From: Flavobacterium pectinovorum
GTDB lineage: Bacteria; Bacteroidota; Bacteroidia; Flavobacteriales; Flavobacteriaceae
Direction of reading: 5' to 3'
DNA: 64,000 nt
Assembly: GCF_900142715.1 (NCBI RefSeq)
Contig: NZ_FRBX01000002.1
Coordinates: 186,001-250,000 of the forward strand
Shown in pieces: positions 18,302-26,419 of this stretch. The notes beneath the pieces are model-generated. The model searched no databases, had not been told where the DNA came from, and was given only the letters and a program-made list of their open reading frames with translations. Each line of letters opens with the position of its first letter. Position 1 is the first letter of the stretch. The position numbers and the translations under genes were made by a program.

Positions 18302-18422
18302 TATTAAAAGCGGCTTTTATAGCTGTTATTAGAGCCTGTTTCTCGAAAAAGAGGATATTTCTCCTCGCCCAGCCAGAAAAAGCGCTGGAAACGCGCTTAT
18401 TTTGCGTTTTAGCTGTTTTTTA
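18302..18422. repeat. Direct repeat copy B (121 bp), overlapping the end of a methyltransferase gene
   Basis: Second copy of the element at 17861-17982. Its right end supplies the last few codons and stop of the methyltransferase gene (stop at 18409-18411). Spacing between copies is 441 bp. Confidence 0.55.
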
Positions 18423-19257
18423 GGACGTAAATGTGAGATGAATACTCTTTTGTACTGCCCGCTTTCAAATTTGACTTTAAGCCAACAAAAAACGCGCTAA
18501 TATAATTCATTTTTCCGGTTTTGTATTTTTCAGATAATAAGCTCACGTAAAAAGAATCAAATTTCATTGGAAGCACTTTTTCTAACTTCATATCTACTTT
18601 TTCAAAAAGCGACTGAATTGCTTTTTTTGAAAAATGCCAAAAATGAATTGGCACATCAAAAGCTGCCCAAAATTCTTTGTAATGTTTTGCGTCGTACGAT
18701 TTGAAATTTGGAACCGCAACAATTAATGTTCCAGTTGGTTTTAACAAACGCTTCAATTCCTGAATTTGAAGTTCTAAATTTGGAACGTGTTCTAAAACGT
18801 GCCACATTGTAATTACGTCAAAAGAATTATTTTCGAGAACGCTAATTTCGTCCACAAAAGAAATTCCTTTTTGCTTCGCAATATTTTTTGCTCTTTCGCT
18901 TGGTTCTACTCCAACCGTTTCCCAACCGTCATTTTTTGCCGTTAATAAAAAATCTCCGGTTCCGGCACCAATGTCTAAAATTTTTCCTTTTTGAGATTGT
19001 TCCGCATTAATCAAATTGAGTTTGTTTTTTAAAGCGATATTTTTCACAAAGTGATATGCTTTTTCAAACATCGAACGTTTGTTATCTGTGTGCGAAATAT
19101 AATCTTCGCTTTCGTAATATTTTCCAAGATTTTCCAAATCTGGTTGCGGAGATGTAATCAACATGTCTAAAGTTTCGTCGTGATACAATTCGAAAATTTC
19201 TTTAGATACAGAATGGTCTTTTACAGTAAGAAAATGTTTTTTGTTTAAAACGTCCAT
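18409..19257 (-). CDS. SAM-dependent methyltransferase, class I
   Basis: 282 residues. Motif I of the Rossmann methyltransferase fold is clear (KILDIGAGTGDFLLTA, about residues 92-107), with VEPSERAKNIAKQKG (motif II) and FDVITMWHVLEHVPNLE (motif IV/post-motif). The N-terminal part (HETLDMLITSP-type, residues 1-70) and the HFSKKAIQSLFEK region match a common Bacteroidota subgroup of Methyltransf_23-like proteins. Substrate unknown; relatives act on cell-surface sugars, quinones or small molecules. The stop codon falls in the 18302-18422 repeat, so the native C-terminus may have been altered by that element. Confidence 0.84.
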   Translation of the reverse strand: MDVLNKKHFLTVKDHSVSKEIFELYHDETLDMLITSPQPDLENLGKYYESEDYISHTDNKRSMFEKAYHFVKNIALKNKLNLINAEQSQKGKILDIGAGTGDFLLTAKNDGWETVGVEPSERAKNIAKQKGISFVDEISVLENNSFDVITMWHVLEHVPNLELQIQELKRLLKPTGTLIVAVPNFKSYDAKHYKEFWAAFDVPIHFWHFSKKAIQSLFEKVDMKLEKVLPMKFDSFYVSLLSEKYKTGKMNYISAFFVGLKSNLKAGSTKEYSSHIYVLKNS

Positions 19258-19355
19258 TTTTTAATTATCGGGATTTTGGTTTAATGTTATAGCAAAACCC
19301 TAAAAGTGAAATTTCAATTTTTAGGGTTTGATATTTTAGTATTTATATTTTTCTT

Positions 19356-19820
19356 TTAGCTCCTCCAATTTATTTTTACAGCCGACATTTTTTCATTTTC
19401 AATTCTTGTTTCTGTCAAAATTGTAAAACCATTTTTAATATAAAATGGCATTGGAGATTTATACAATTCGTTGTTTTGTTTTATTTCATTTTCCTGATCA
19501 ATTACCCAACCATTCAAACTCGTTTTTTCCTTTTTAATTTCATTGATCAAAAGAGATCCATTTCCTTTTCCCTGAATTTTACTATCCAGAATTATCGCAA
19601 ACCAATCTTCTCCTTCTCTCAAAAAAGTAAATGTCCATCCAATTATTTCATCTGAATCATCAAACAGTAAATAATGTTTTGTGTTCGAAAGTCCGGCCAA
19701 ATACAATTCAAAATCTTCGATAGTTTTCAAATGTAATCTTGTCGGATATTCGTTATTCCAAAGTTCTCTTAAAACTTCTTTTTCTTCTAATGATAAAACT
19801 TCTTTTTCAACGATCTTCAT
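19356..19820 (-). CDS. GNAT family N-acetyltransferase
   Basis: 154 residues with the GNAT pattern: IIGWTFTFLREGEDWFAIIL (strands 2-4), then the acetyl-CoA pyrophosphate loop SKIQGKGNGSLLINEIK (Q/R-x-x-G-x-G/A, about residues 82-98) and a C-terminal MPFYIKNGFTILTETRIENE (strand 5 and the FYxxxGF motif). It should transfer an acetyl group to an amine; the acceptor is unknown. It is separated by 98 bp from the downstream methyltransferase gene, so co-transcription is possible. Confidence 0.82.
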   Translation of the reverse strand: MKIVEKEVLSLEEKEVLRELWNNEYPTRLHLKTIEDFELYLAGLSNTKHYLLFDDSDEIIGWTFTFLREGEDWFAIILDSKIQGKGNGSLLINEIKKEKTSLNGWVIDQENEIKQNNELYKSPMPFYIKNGFTILTETRIENEKMSAVKINWRS

Positions 19821-19846
19821 AAAACAAAAATTTAGATTTCATCTCT

Positions 19847-19877
19847 TTTGTCATTCCTAGGAAAGAGGAATGACAAA
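19847..19877. repeat. Palindromic repeat, 12 bp stem
   Basis: TTTGTCATTCCT (19847-19858) and AGGAATGACAAA (19866-19877) pair perfectly around a 7 nt loop. It sits just upstream of the acetyltransferase gene and next to a parS-like site. Confidence 0.6.
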
Positions 19878-19889
19878 GTATAGCAAATT

Positions 19890-19990
19890 AGTTTCACGTG
19901 GAACAAAAATAATTTTAGATTTCTAGTTTATATTTTAGATCATTTTCAAACATAAAACTAAATAAATTAGAAATAGTTTCACGTGGAACA
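19890..19990. other. Two parS-like sites downstream of mnmG
   Basis: AGTTTCACGTGGAACA occurs twice, at 19890-19905 and 19975-19990, 85 bp apart. Each differs from TGTTTCACGTGGAACA only in its first base. They flank mnmG on the side opposite the main parS field. Confidence 0.7.
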
Positions 19991-20059
19991 ATTCAAGCTA
20001 AATGCATACTACATATTCCAACAAACAATCTAAAATCTAAACTCAGAAATCTAAAATTC

Positions 20060-21931
20060 CTAACGCCCCATATAAATCAACAATACGGAAATATCACTTG
20101 GTGACACTCCGCTGATTCTTGATGCCTGAGAAATTGTAACTGGTCGGATTTTGCTTAATTTTTGTTTTGCTTCAATCGACATTGATTTAATTTTGTTGTA
20201 ATCAAAATTCTCTGGAATTTTTACTTCTTCTAAACGAGTTAGTTTATCCGCGTTGTTTCTTTCCTTCTCGATATAACCAGAATATTTGACCTGGATTTCG
20301 GCTTGCTCCAAAATTTCCTGATCAACATCATTTGCTTCTATATATTCTTTTACTTTTTCAAATTTCATCATATCCTCCAAATCAATTTGCGGACGTGAGA
20401 AAACTTTAAACATTTTATCACCTTGTGTAATCGGAGCAGTTTCTTTCGCTTCCAGAATCGGATTTGTCTCGGCAACCGAAACACTCGTCTCTTTAAAGAA
20501 AGCAACCATCTTTTCAGACTCATTTAATTTCTTTTCCATTCTTCGTAAACGAGCTTCAGAAGCCAAACCAATTTCGTGAGACATTGGCGTTAATCTAAAA
20601 TCAGCATTATCCTGACGCAACAAAGTTCTATACTCTGCTCTTGATGTAAACATACGATAAGGTTCTTCCGTTCCTTTCGTAATTAAGTCATCAATTAAAA
20701 CTCCAATATAAGCTTCATCACGTTTTAAAATTAATGGCACTTTTTCGTGTACTTTTAAATGCGCATTTATTCCGGCCATCAAACCTTGCGAAGCTGCTTC
20801 TTCATATCCTGTTGTTCCGTTAATTTGTCCCGCAAAATATAAACCTTCAACCAACTTCGTTTCCAAAGTATGTTTCAATTGTGTTGGCGGAAAATAATCA
20901 TATTCGATTGCATAACCAGGTCTAAAGAATTTCACATTCTCAAATCCCACAACCGAACGCAAAGCTTTAAATTGAATATCTTCGGGCAACGAAGTCGAAA
21001 ATCCGTTTACATAAACTTCACAAGTATTCCATCCTTCCGGCTCAACAAATAATTGGTGACGTTCTTTATCTGCAAAACGATTTATCTTATCTTCTATCGA
21101 AGGGCAATATCTTGGCCCTAGACTTTTGATTCTTCCGTTGAACATTGGAGAACGATCAAAACCTTCTCTCAAAATATCATGAACATCAAGCGACGTGTAT
21201 GTCATGTGACAAGATCTTTGATGCGTTAACGGAACGGTTAAATCCGAATAAGAAAACTTATCCGGTTTTGCATCTCCTTTTTCTTCATTCATTTTCGAAT
21301 AGTCCAAAGAACGTCCATCAACTCGTGGCGGTGTTCCTGTTTTCATTCTACCAGATTCAAAACCCGCTTGAACTAAATCTTCGGTAATTCCGGTTGCGGC
21401 ACTTTCCCCTGCTCTTCCTCCTCCAAATTGTTTTTCTCCGATATGAATCAAACCATTTAAAAAAGTTCCGTTTGTCAAGACAACAGATTTAGATCGAATC
21501 TCTACTCCCAACGAAGTTCTGATTCCTTTTATCTTTCCGTTTTCGATAATCAAACCTTTTACCATCTCTTGGTAGAAATCCAAATTTGGAGTTCCCTCCA
21601 ACATCATTCTCCATTCTTCGGCAAAACGCATTCGATCACTTTGAACTCTTGGCGACCACATTGCAGGTCCTTTTGATTTATTCAACATCTTAAATTGAAT
21701 TGCAGTGCGGTCGGAAACAATTCCTGAGTATCCACCAAGCGCATCAATCTCTCTCACAATTTGCCCTTTTGCAATTCCGCCCATCGCGGGATTACAAGAC
21801 ATCTGTGCAATGTTTTGCAGACTCATCGTAACCAATAAAGTTTTCGATCCCAAATTTGCAGCTGCTGCCGCAGCTTCAGATCCGGCATGACCTGCACCAA
21901 CTACTATAACATCGTATTCTTCTAAAAACAT
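20060..21931 (-). CDS. mnmG: tRNA uridine-5-carboxymethylaminomethyl modification enzyme MnmG (GidA)
   Basis: 623 residues, full length. The FAD-binding motif VVGAGHAGSEAA is at residues 11-22. The conserved MSCNPAMGGIAKGQIVREID and GTFLNGLIHIGEK blocks follow, and the C-terminal helical domain ends ISGVSPSDISVLLIYMGR. With MnmE it installs the cmnm5 group on U34 of certain tRNAs. In many bacteria gidA neighbours the replication origin and parAB. Here it is bracketed by parS-like sites, though parAB are absent from the window. Confidence 0.97.
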   Translation of the reverse strand: MFLEEYDVIVVGAGHAGSEAAAAAANLGSKTLLVTMSLQNIAQMSCNPAMGGIAKGQIVREIDALGGYSGIVSDRTAIQFKMLNKSKGPAMWSPRVQSDRMRFAEEWRMMLEGTPNLDFYQEMVKGLIIENGKIKGIRTSLGVEIRSKSVVLTNGTFLNGLIHIGEKQFGGGRAGESAATGITEDLVQAGFESGRMKTGTPPRVDGRSLDYSKMNEEKGDAKPDKFSYSDLTVPLTHQRSCHMTYTSLDVHDILREGFDRSPMFNGRIKSLGPRYCPSIEDKINRFADKERHQLFVEPEGWNTCEVYVNGFSTSLPEDIQFKALRSVVGFENVKFFRPGYAIEYDYFPPTQLKHTLETKLVEGLYFAGQINGTTGYEEAASQGLMAGINAHLKVHEKVPLILKRDEAYIGVLIDDLITKGTEEPYRMFTSRAEYRTLLRQDNADFRLTPMSHEIGLASEARLRRMEKKLNESEKMVAFFKETSVSVAETNPILEAKETAPITQGDKMFKVFSRPQIDLEDMMKFEKVKEYIEANDVDQEILEQAEIQVKYSGYIEKERNNADKLTRLEEVKIPENFDYNKIKSMSIEAKQKLSKIRPVTISQASRISGVSPSDISVLLIYMGR

Positions 21932-21995
21932 TTTGTTTTATTATTCTCTGCAAACCGTTTAAGGCAGTTCTCAGAATTAACTTCTTTACTCTTTT

Positions 21996-22449
21996 TGTTC
22001 CACGTGGAACGGTGCTTGCACTCAAAATTCAAATCTTTCAAATTCAGATTACAATCTGGAAATCCCAAATTTCAAACTCGTCTTCAAAAATCTGTTCCAC
22101 GTGGAACGATTATAAAATACAAATATCAAAACTCAAAAACTCCAATCTTATAACAATATCTATCCCACGTGGAACAGATACAGAAATCTCAAAATTAAAA
22201 TCAAATAACAACACTTCTCTTAATGTTTCACGTGAAACATCAATGTGATTTTCGCTTCAAAATTATTTCAATTATAACCCTTGAAAAGATTAAATCTGAA
22301 ACGTTCCACGTGAAACACTTTACGATCTAAACTTAAACTTGTTCCACGTGAAACTTTTTAAAAAATCAATTTAAACCTTAACATGTTTCACGTGGAACAC
22401 AAAAATTTAAATTATAAAAAGATGTTTAATTACTGTTCCACGTGAAACA
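21996..22449. other. Dense cluster of eight parS-like centromere sites
   Basis: Sixteen-mers centred on CACGTG: 21996-22011 (TGTTCCACGTGGAACG), 22093-22108 (same), 22161-22176 (left half degenerate), 22224-22239 (TGTTTCACGTGAAACA), 22302-22317 (CGTTCCACGTGAAACA), 22340-22355 (TGTTCCACGTGAAACT), 22384-22399 (TGTTTCACGTGGAACA) and 22434-22449 (TGTTCCACGTGAAACA). The last equals the well-known Bacillus parS consensus and lies in the final codons of ybeY. Spacing is 38-97 bp. The sequence between is AT-rich low complexity with no gene. This fits a ParB loading centre. Confidence 0.85.
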
Positions 22450-22849
22450 TCGCAATCTTTTCATCCTCTTTTGAGCGCATCAGCTCAGCATCTTTATCAC
22501 TTTTATCTTTATATCCACAGTAATGTAATATACCATGAGCAAGAACTCGTTTCAATTCTACTTCAAAAGAAACATTAAAATCCTTTGCATTGTCTTCTAC
22601 TCTTTCTACAGAAACAAAAATATCTCCGTTTAATTCGTTTCCAACTGTATAATCAAAACTGATAATATCTGTTAGTGTATCGTGATTTAGATATTCTACA
22701 TTTATCTTATGAAGATATTCATCATCGCAAAATATGTAATTTATCTCTCCTTCGTTCTTACCTTCAGAAACTATTACAGCACTCAACCAATCGGAAAAGG
22801 CTTGTTCGTTGTCTAAAGTAAATTCGGTTTCGTAATTAAAATTGATCAT
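22430..22849 (-). CDS. ybeY: Endoribonuclease YbeY (rRNA maturation factor)
   Basis: 139 residues. FCDDEYLHKINVEYLNHDTL TDIISFDY and LAHGILHYCGYKDKSD identify YbeY, a zinc-dependent RNase acting in 16S rRNA 3' maturation and 70S quality control. In place of the classical H-x3-H-x5-H, the third position is Asp (HGILHYCGYKD), a substitution I believe is common in this phylum. Its ATG overlaps the stop of the DUF4175 gene by 4 bp (ATGA), so the two are translationally coupled. The last codons (MFHVEQ) are written by a parS-like site. Confidence 0.92.
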   Translation of the reverse strand: MINFNYETEFTLDNEQAFSDWLSAVIVSEGKNEGEINYIFCDDEYLHKINVEYLNHDTLTDIISFDYTVGNELNGDIFVSVERVEDNAKDFNVSFEVELKRVLAHGILHYCGYKDKSDKDAELMRSKEDEKIAMFHVEQ

Positions 22850-25800
22850 TTTGTATTAAAATATTCTTGAACCTTTTGATTAAAATTCGAGCGCAAAGGT
22901 AGCGATTGTCTATTTAAAATCTCTACACTGTTTAAATATTCTAAAAGTGAGCTTGGTAAAGCATTCGTTTTATTAGAGAATTCAGCCTTGTTTGTTTCAG
23001 ATTGACGCTTCGTATCCTGACCTTGTTGTTGAACTGCATTATTTAATTTTAATAATTCTTGCTGAATATTAAGAATGCGCTGCAAATTCTCATTCTTGAA
23101 ACCTTTATTTAAAAGTTGTTTTTCTGAAGCCTTCATCTGATCGATTACAGATTTGCCCTGAGAATCTAATCCTTGTTTGGCTAATTCTTTTTGTAATGCT
23201 TCACGAAGTTTTACTTGCTCCTTATATATTTCCATGATTGCTTCAGCATCTCCTTCTCCATCATCTCCGTTTTCACCATCTTTTCCTTCACCTCCATTTT
23301 TATTTCCTTGTCCATTTTTACCTTCACCATTCTTTCCCTGACTTCCTTTTCCTTGTCCTTCTTTTCCCTGTCCATCTTTACCGTCTTTTCCCTGACCTTG
23401 TTTTCCTTCTCCACTTTGGCCCTGTTTTCCTTCTCCGGGTTTTTGTCCTTGTTGCATTCCTTCTTTCATTTTATCACCCAAACCTTTTTGCTTTTGAATA
23501 ATATCCGGCAATTGCATTCCTTGTCCATCTCCTTGTTTTGGTTTTCCTGCTCCCGGTTTAGACATAGACATTTGCATGTTGTTTAATAAATCACTTAAAA
23601 AGTCGGCTAACTTATTTGCCGATGAAGTAGCATACTGTTGGTGTGAAACTCCTTTTGGAACCTGAACATCGGTTAAGGTTTCAATTGCTTTGTCTATATT
23701 ATATTGTACGTTTCCGATTTCTTTGGTTACATCTTCTGCTACTTTTGGATTACGTAATGATAATGCAAACAAACTATCGTCGACATGTTTGAACTGTTGT
23801 TTTAAATTCTGCTGAATCTTGATATTCTTCGTGTAAGCAGAAGAACCTAATTTCATAGATTTAAATTGTTTCATTACATCTTCCTGAGATAAAGAATAGG
23901 CTAAAAGATTATCAAGAATCTGACGAAGCATTGCAACATCTTCTTCTAATTGTTCCTGATCTCCGCCTTCCATACTTGACTGCATTTCCTGAGACATGCT
24001 TTTCATTTTCTTTGCAGCACTTTTTTGTTTTGGCTTGGCCGATGAAGTATTCTTTTTACTCAATTCTTCAGAAGCTTTTTGTAAATCAGAGTCTACATCT
24101 TTTTCTTTTGAAGCATCCGCAGGAATATCAATTGGGGATTTTAAAGACTTGTTTTCTTCTTTAAGATCTTTCAAATCTTCTTTAATTTTATCAAAGGCTT
24201 TATTAATATCGTCTTGTTTCTCTTTGGTGTTTTCTCCCTCTTTATTAGAAAGCTTTTCTTGCTCATCTGCAAGTTTATTTAATTTTTCTGCAACCTGCTC
24301 TGCTTTCTTTTCTACATAAAAACGCTTCGTTAATTCAACTAATTGTTCTAAATTACGAGATTGGTTTTTGCTGATTTGTTTGAATTTTTCCATCTTATCA
24401 AACAACTCTTCACTTTGTAATTTGTCGTTTAAGTTCTTTAATTCATCCATCAACTTTTGATTTTTCTCTAAATCTTTCTCGGCATTATCCAATCGCTTTT
24501 GCAAATCATCAGCTGTTTTGTCTTTCTTTTCAGATTGAAACTTATCTAAATTCTTATTCATTTTCTCAGCAAATTGTTTCATCAATTCGTCTTGTTGTTT
24601 CTGACGCTTGATAAAATCACTCACTTTTTGCTGATCTTTAAATTCTAAATTATCTTTTTCTTTTCCTGTTTTCTGAATCTTATCCATTTCAGAAAATTGT
24701 TTGTTCTGATTTTTTAAAGACTTTTCTAAACTATTGATATTATCATTTTGCTGTTGCAATTCCATATCCTGAATTTCATCTGTTGTGGAAACACGATCTG
24801 AAAACACAGAAGACTTTGTACTCTTGAAACCGTGCGGTGCATCATTATCAAAAACTTCAAAATAGTATTCATAAGAGACTCCTTCTTCTACAGCCAAATT
24901 ACTTGGGAAGTTAAAAACGAATTGATCAAAAACGGCTGGCTTTACCGGAATGGTTCCACGCTTTGCAGTTTGAGGTTTGTTACGTTCGTAGTAAACAACC
25001 TGTAATTTTGATAAACCATAATCATCGCCCAATCTTCCTAACACATAATTTTTATCTAATTTTAAACTATCCGGAGCAGGAGAAACTGTGATTGTTGGAT
25101 GCTGATCTTTGATAACAGATAGCTGATAATCCAGTTTTTCGTAATTTTTGACCTTATTATTAGAAGTAAGAATTTGATATTCTGTATTTTGACTGATATT
25201 TTTAGCCAATTTAAACTCGTTTTCTACTTTATTAAACTTAAAAGTTGCCTTTTCATCTTTCCAAACAATCTCCTGAGTCGACTGCGTATTCATTTTCCAA
25301 GTTACCAAAGTTCCTTCTGGCACGATTGCATTTCCGGTTCCCTGAATCGTTTCTGATTTCTTTTTTAGATAAGATGGAAAATTCAACACCATTTCGAAGT
25401 TAGCAATTGATGGAACTGTGATTACTTTTAATTCATATTCTTCAGATGAAACTGAATTTCCTTCGAAAGAAAACGAAACATTTTCAACTGGCTTTTCAAT
25501 CTTGAATTCAAACTTTCCTGGCTGAGATGATTCCATAAAATAACTTTCATCTCCAATATGAATCATCACATTTTCGGGAACTACATTTCCAATTGATTCC
25601 ATTTTGATAACGAAATCTTTGTTTTGTTCTGTTTGTAAATTCTGATTTAAAACCACAAATTTGAAAGGAGCCGGCGGTAAGAATGTAGCATTGAAATGCA
25701 CTACTCTATTTAAACTTTGAGAAATTATATTGCTATTTCCTGAAATATAAAACACAGCAAAAAGTAAAATTGGAATAATCGCCAATGGCAAATACTTTTT

Positions 25801-26256
25801 GTTTGTTTTAAAATTGATGGCATTACCAAACGGAATTGGCTGCAATGAATTTGCTTTTTGCTCTATTGAAGCTAACATCAACTCTGAACTTTCTGCTGAA
25901 TTCTCAGAAGCCGAAAGCTGTAAAAAGTTAGTTAGTTTATCACTTACTTCTGTAAAATGATTTCCAATAATAGCCGAAGCCTGATTATAATCGATTCCTT
26001 TTTGAAGTTTGAACAACTTAAAAATTGGAAACAGAATAAATCGGCTCAAAAGAAAAACTTCTACTCCTATAAATATCCAAAATAAAAGGGTTCTTCCTAA
26101 TGGTTTTAACCAAAGGAAATACTCAATAAAAAGTGTAAACAGAAAGTACAATAATCCGAAACCAATAAAAAGAAGTCCTCCTTTTATCAATTCATTCATA
26201 TAATATTTTTTAATAAACGCTTCTAATTTTAAATATATAGCTGATGTTGTTTTCAA
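22846..26256 (-). CDS. Large DUF4175 membrane protein
   Basis: 1136 residues. Three hydrophobic segments (about 20-40, 50-72, 155-172) are followed by a large periplasmic part: beta-rich Ig-like region to about 480, then a long Lys/Glu/Gln coiled coil (500-900). A low-complexity tract of Gly-Lys-Gln-Asp repeats (about 930-1000, such as GKDGKDGQGKEGQGKGSQGK) and a helical C-terminus complete it. This architecture matches DUF4175 proteins of Bacteroidota, whose function is unknown. It is co-transcribed with ybeY (4 bp overlap) and divergent from gltX. Confidence 0.85.
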   Translation of the reverse strand: MKTTSAIYLKLEAFIKKYYMNELIKGGLLFIGFGLLYFLFTLFIEYFLWLKPLGRTLLFWIFIGVEVFLLSRFILFPIFKLFKLQKGIDYNQASAIIGNHFTEVSDKLTNFLQLSASENSAESSELMLASIEQKANSLQPIPFGNAINFKTNKKYLPLAIIPILLFAVFYISGNSNIISQSLNRVVHFNATFLPPAPFKFVVLNQNLQTEQNKDFVIKMESIGNVVPENVMIHIGDESYFMESSQPGKFEFKIEKPVENVSFSFEGNSVSSEEYELKVITVPSIANFEMVLNFPSYLKKKSETIQGTGNAIVPEGTLVTWKMNTQSTQEIVWKDEKATFKFNKVENEFKLAKNISQNTEYQILTSNNKVKNYEKLDYQLSVIKDQHPTITVSPAPDSLKLDKNYVLGRLGDDYGLSKLQVVYYERNKPQTAKRGTIPVKPAVFDQFVFNFPSNLAVEEGVSYEYYFEVFDNDAPHGFKSTKSSVFSDRVSTTDEIQDMELQQQNDNINSLEKSLKNQNKQFSEMDKIQKTGKEKDNLEFKDQQKVSDFIKRQKQQDELMKQFAEKMNKNLDKFQSEKKDKTADDLQKRLDNAEKDLEKNQKLMDELKNLNDKLQSEELFDKMEKFKQISKNQSRNLEQLVELTKRFYVEKKAEQVAEKLNKLADEQEKLSNKEGENTKEKQDDINKAFDKIKEDLKDLKEENKSLKSPIDIPADASKEKDVDSDLQKASEELSKKNTSSAKPKQKSAAKKMKSMSQEMQSSMEGGDQEQLEEDVAMLRQILDNLLAYSLSQEDVMKQFKSMKLGSSAYTKNIKIQQNLKQQFKHVDDSLFALSLRNPKVAEDVTKEIGNVQYNIDKAIETLTDVQVPKGVSHQQYATSSANKLADFLSDLLNNMQMSMSKPGAGKPKQGDGQGMQLPDIIQKQKGLGDKMKEGMQQGQKPGEGKQGQSGEGKQGQGKDGKDGQGKEGQGKGSQGKNGEGKNGQGNKNGGEGKDGENGDDGEGDAEAIMEIYKEQVKLREALQKELAKQGLDSQGKSVIDQMKASEKQLLNKGFKNENLQRILNIQQELLKLNNAVQQQGQDTKRQSETNKAEFSNKTNALPSSLLEYLNSVEILNRQSLPLRSNFNQKVQEYFNTK

Positions 26257-26295
26257 AATAAAATCTCTTTTAATTATAACCCATAAAAGTAGTAA

Positions 26296-26365
26296 TTTTA
26301 ATTAGATAATTCTCAATGAGAAAATTAGTCAATTAAGCTACAAGCAAGGCATTATCTAATTAAAA
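26296..26365. promoter_or_regulatory. Perfect inverted repeat between gltX and the DUF4175 gene
   Basis: TTTTAATTAGATAAT (26296-26310) is exactly inverted as ATTATCTAATTAAAA (26351-26365), 40 bp apart. It lies just upstream of the gltX -7 box TATCTTTG (26395-26402), which has no clear TTG partner. A regulator-binding site or a structured leader for the divergent gene is possible. Confidence 0.45.
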
Positions 26366-26419
26366 CTCATTTTCTAATTCTCTAATTAGAATTGTATCTT
26401 TGCATCAAAATTTAAACAA

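Noticed and set aside
19921..22300. Possible small genes between parS-like sites (for example the 78-codon ORF at 22012)
   Set aside because: Reading consists of AT-rich low-complexity Ile/Ser/Lys and includes translated parS palindromes; no coding character.
21996..22449. CACGTG repeats as eukaryote-like E-box or ordinary terminators
   Set aside because: They are not followed by T-runs, occur in both orientations in a field, and match the extended parS consensus including the outer TGTT/AACA.
23215..23586. Antisense ORFs of 87-123 codons opposite DUF4175
   Set aside because: They are complements of the Gly-Lys-Gln tract and have Phe/Ser/Leu-only composition, an artefact of the repeat.
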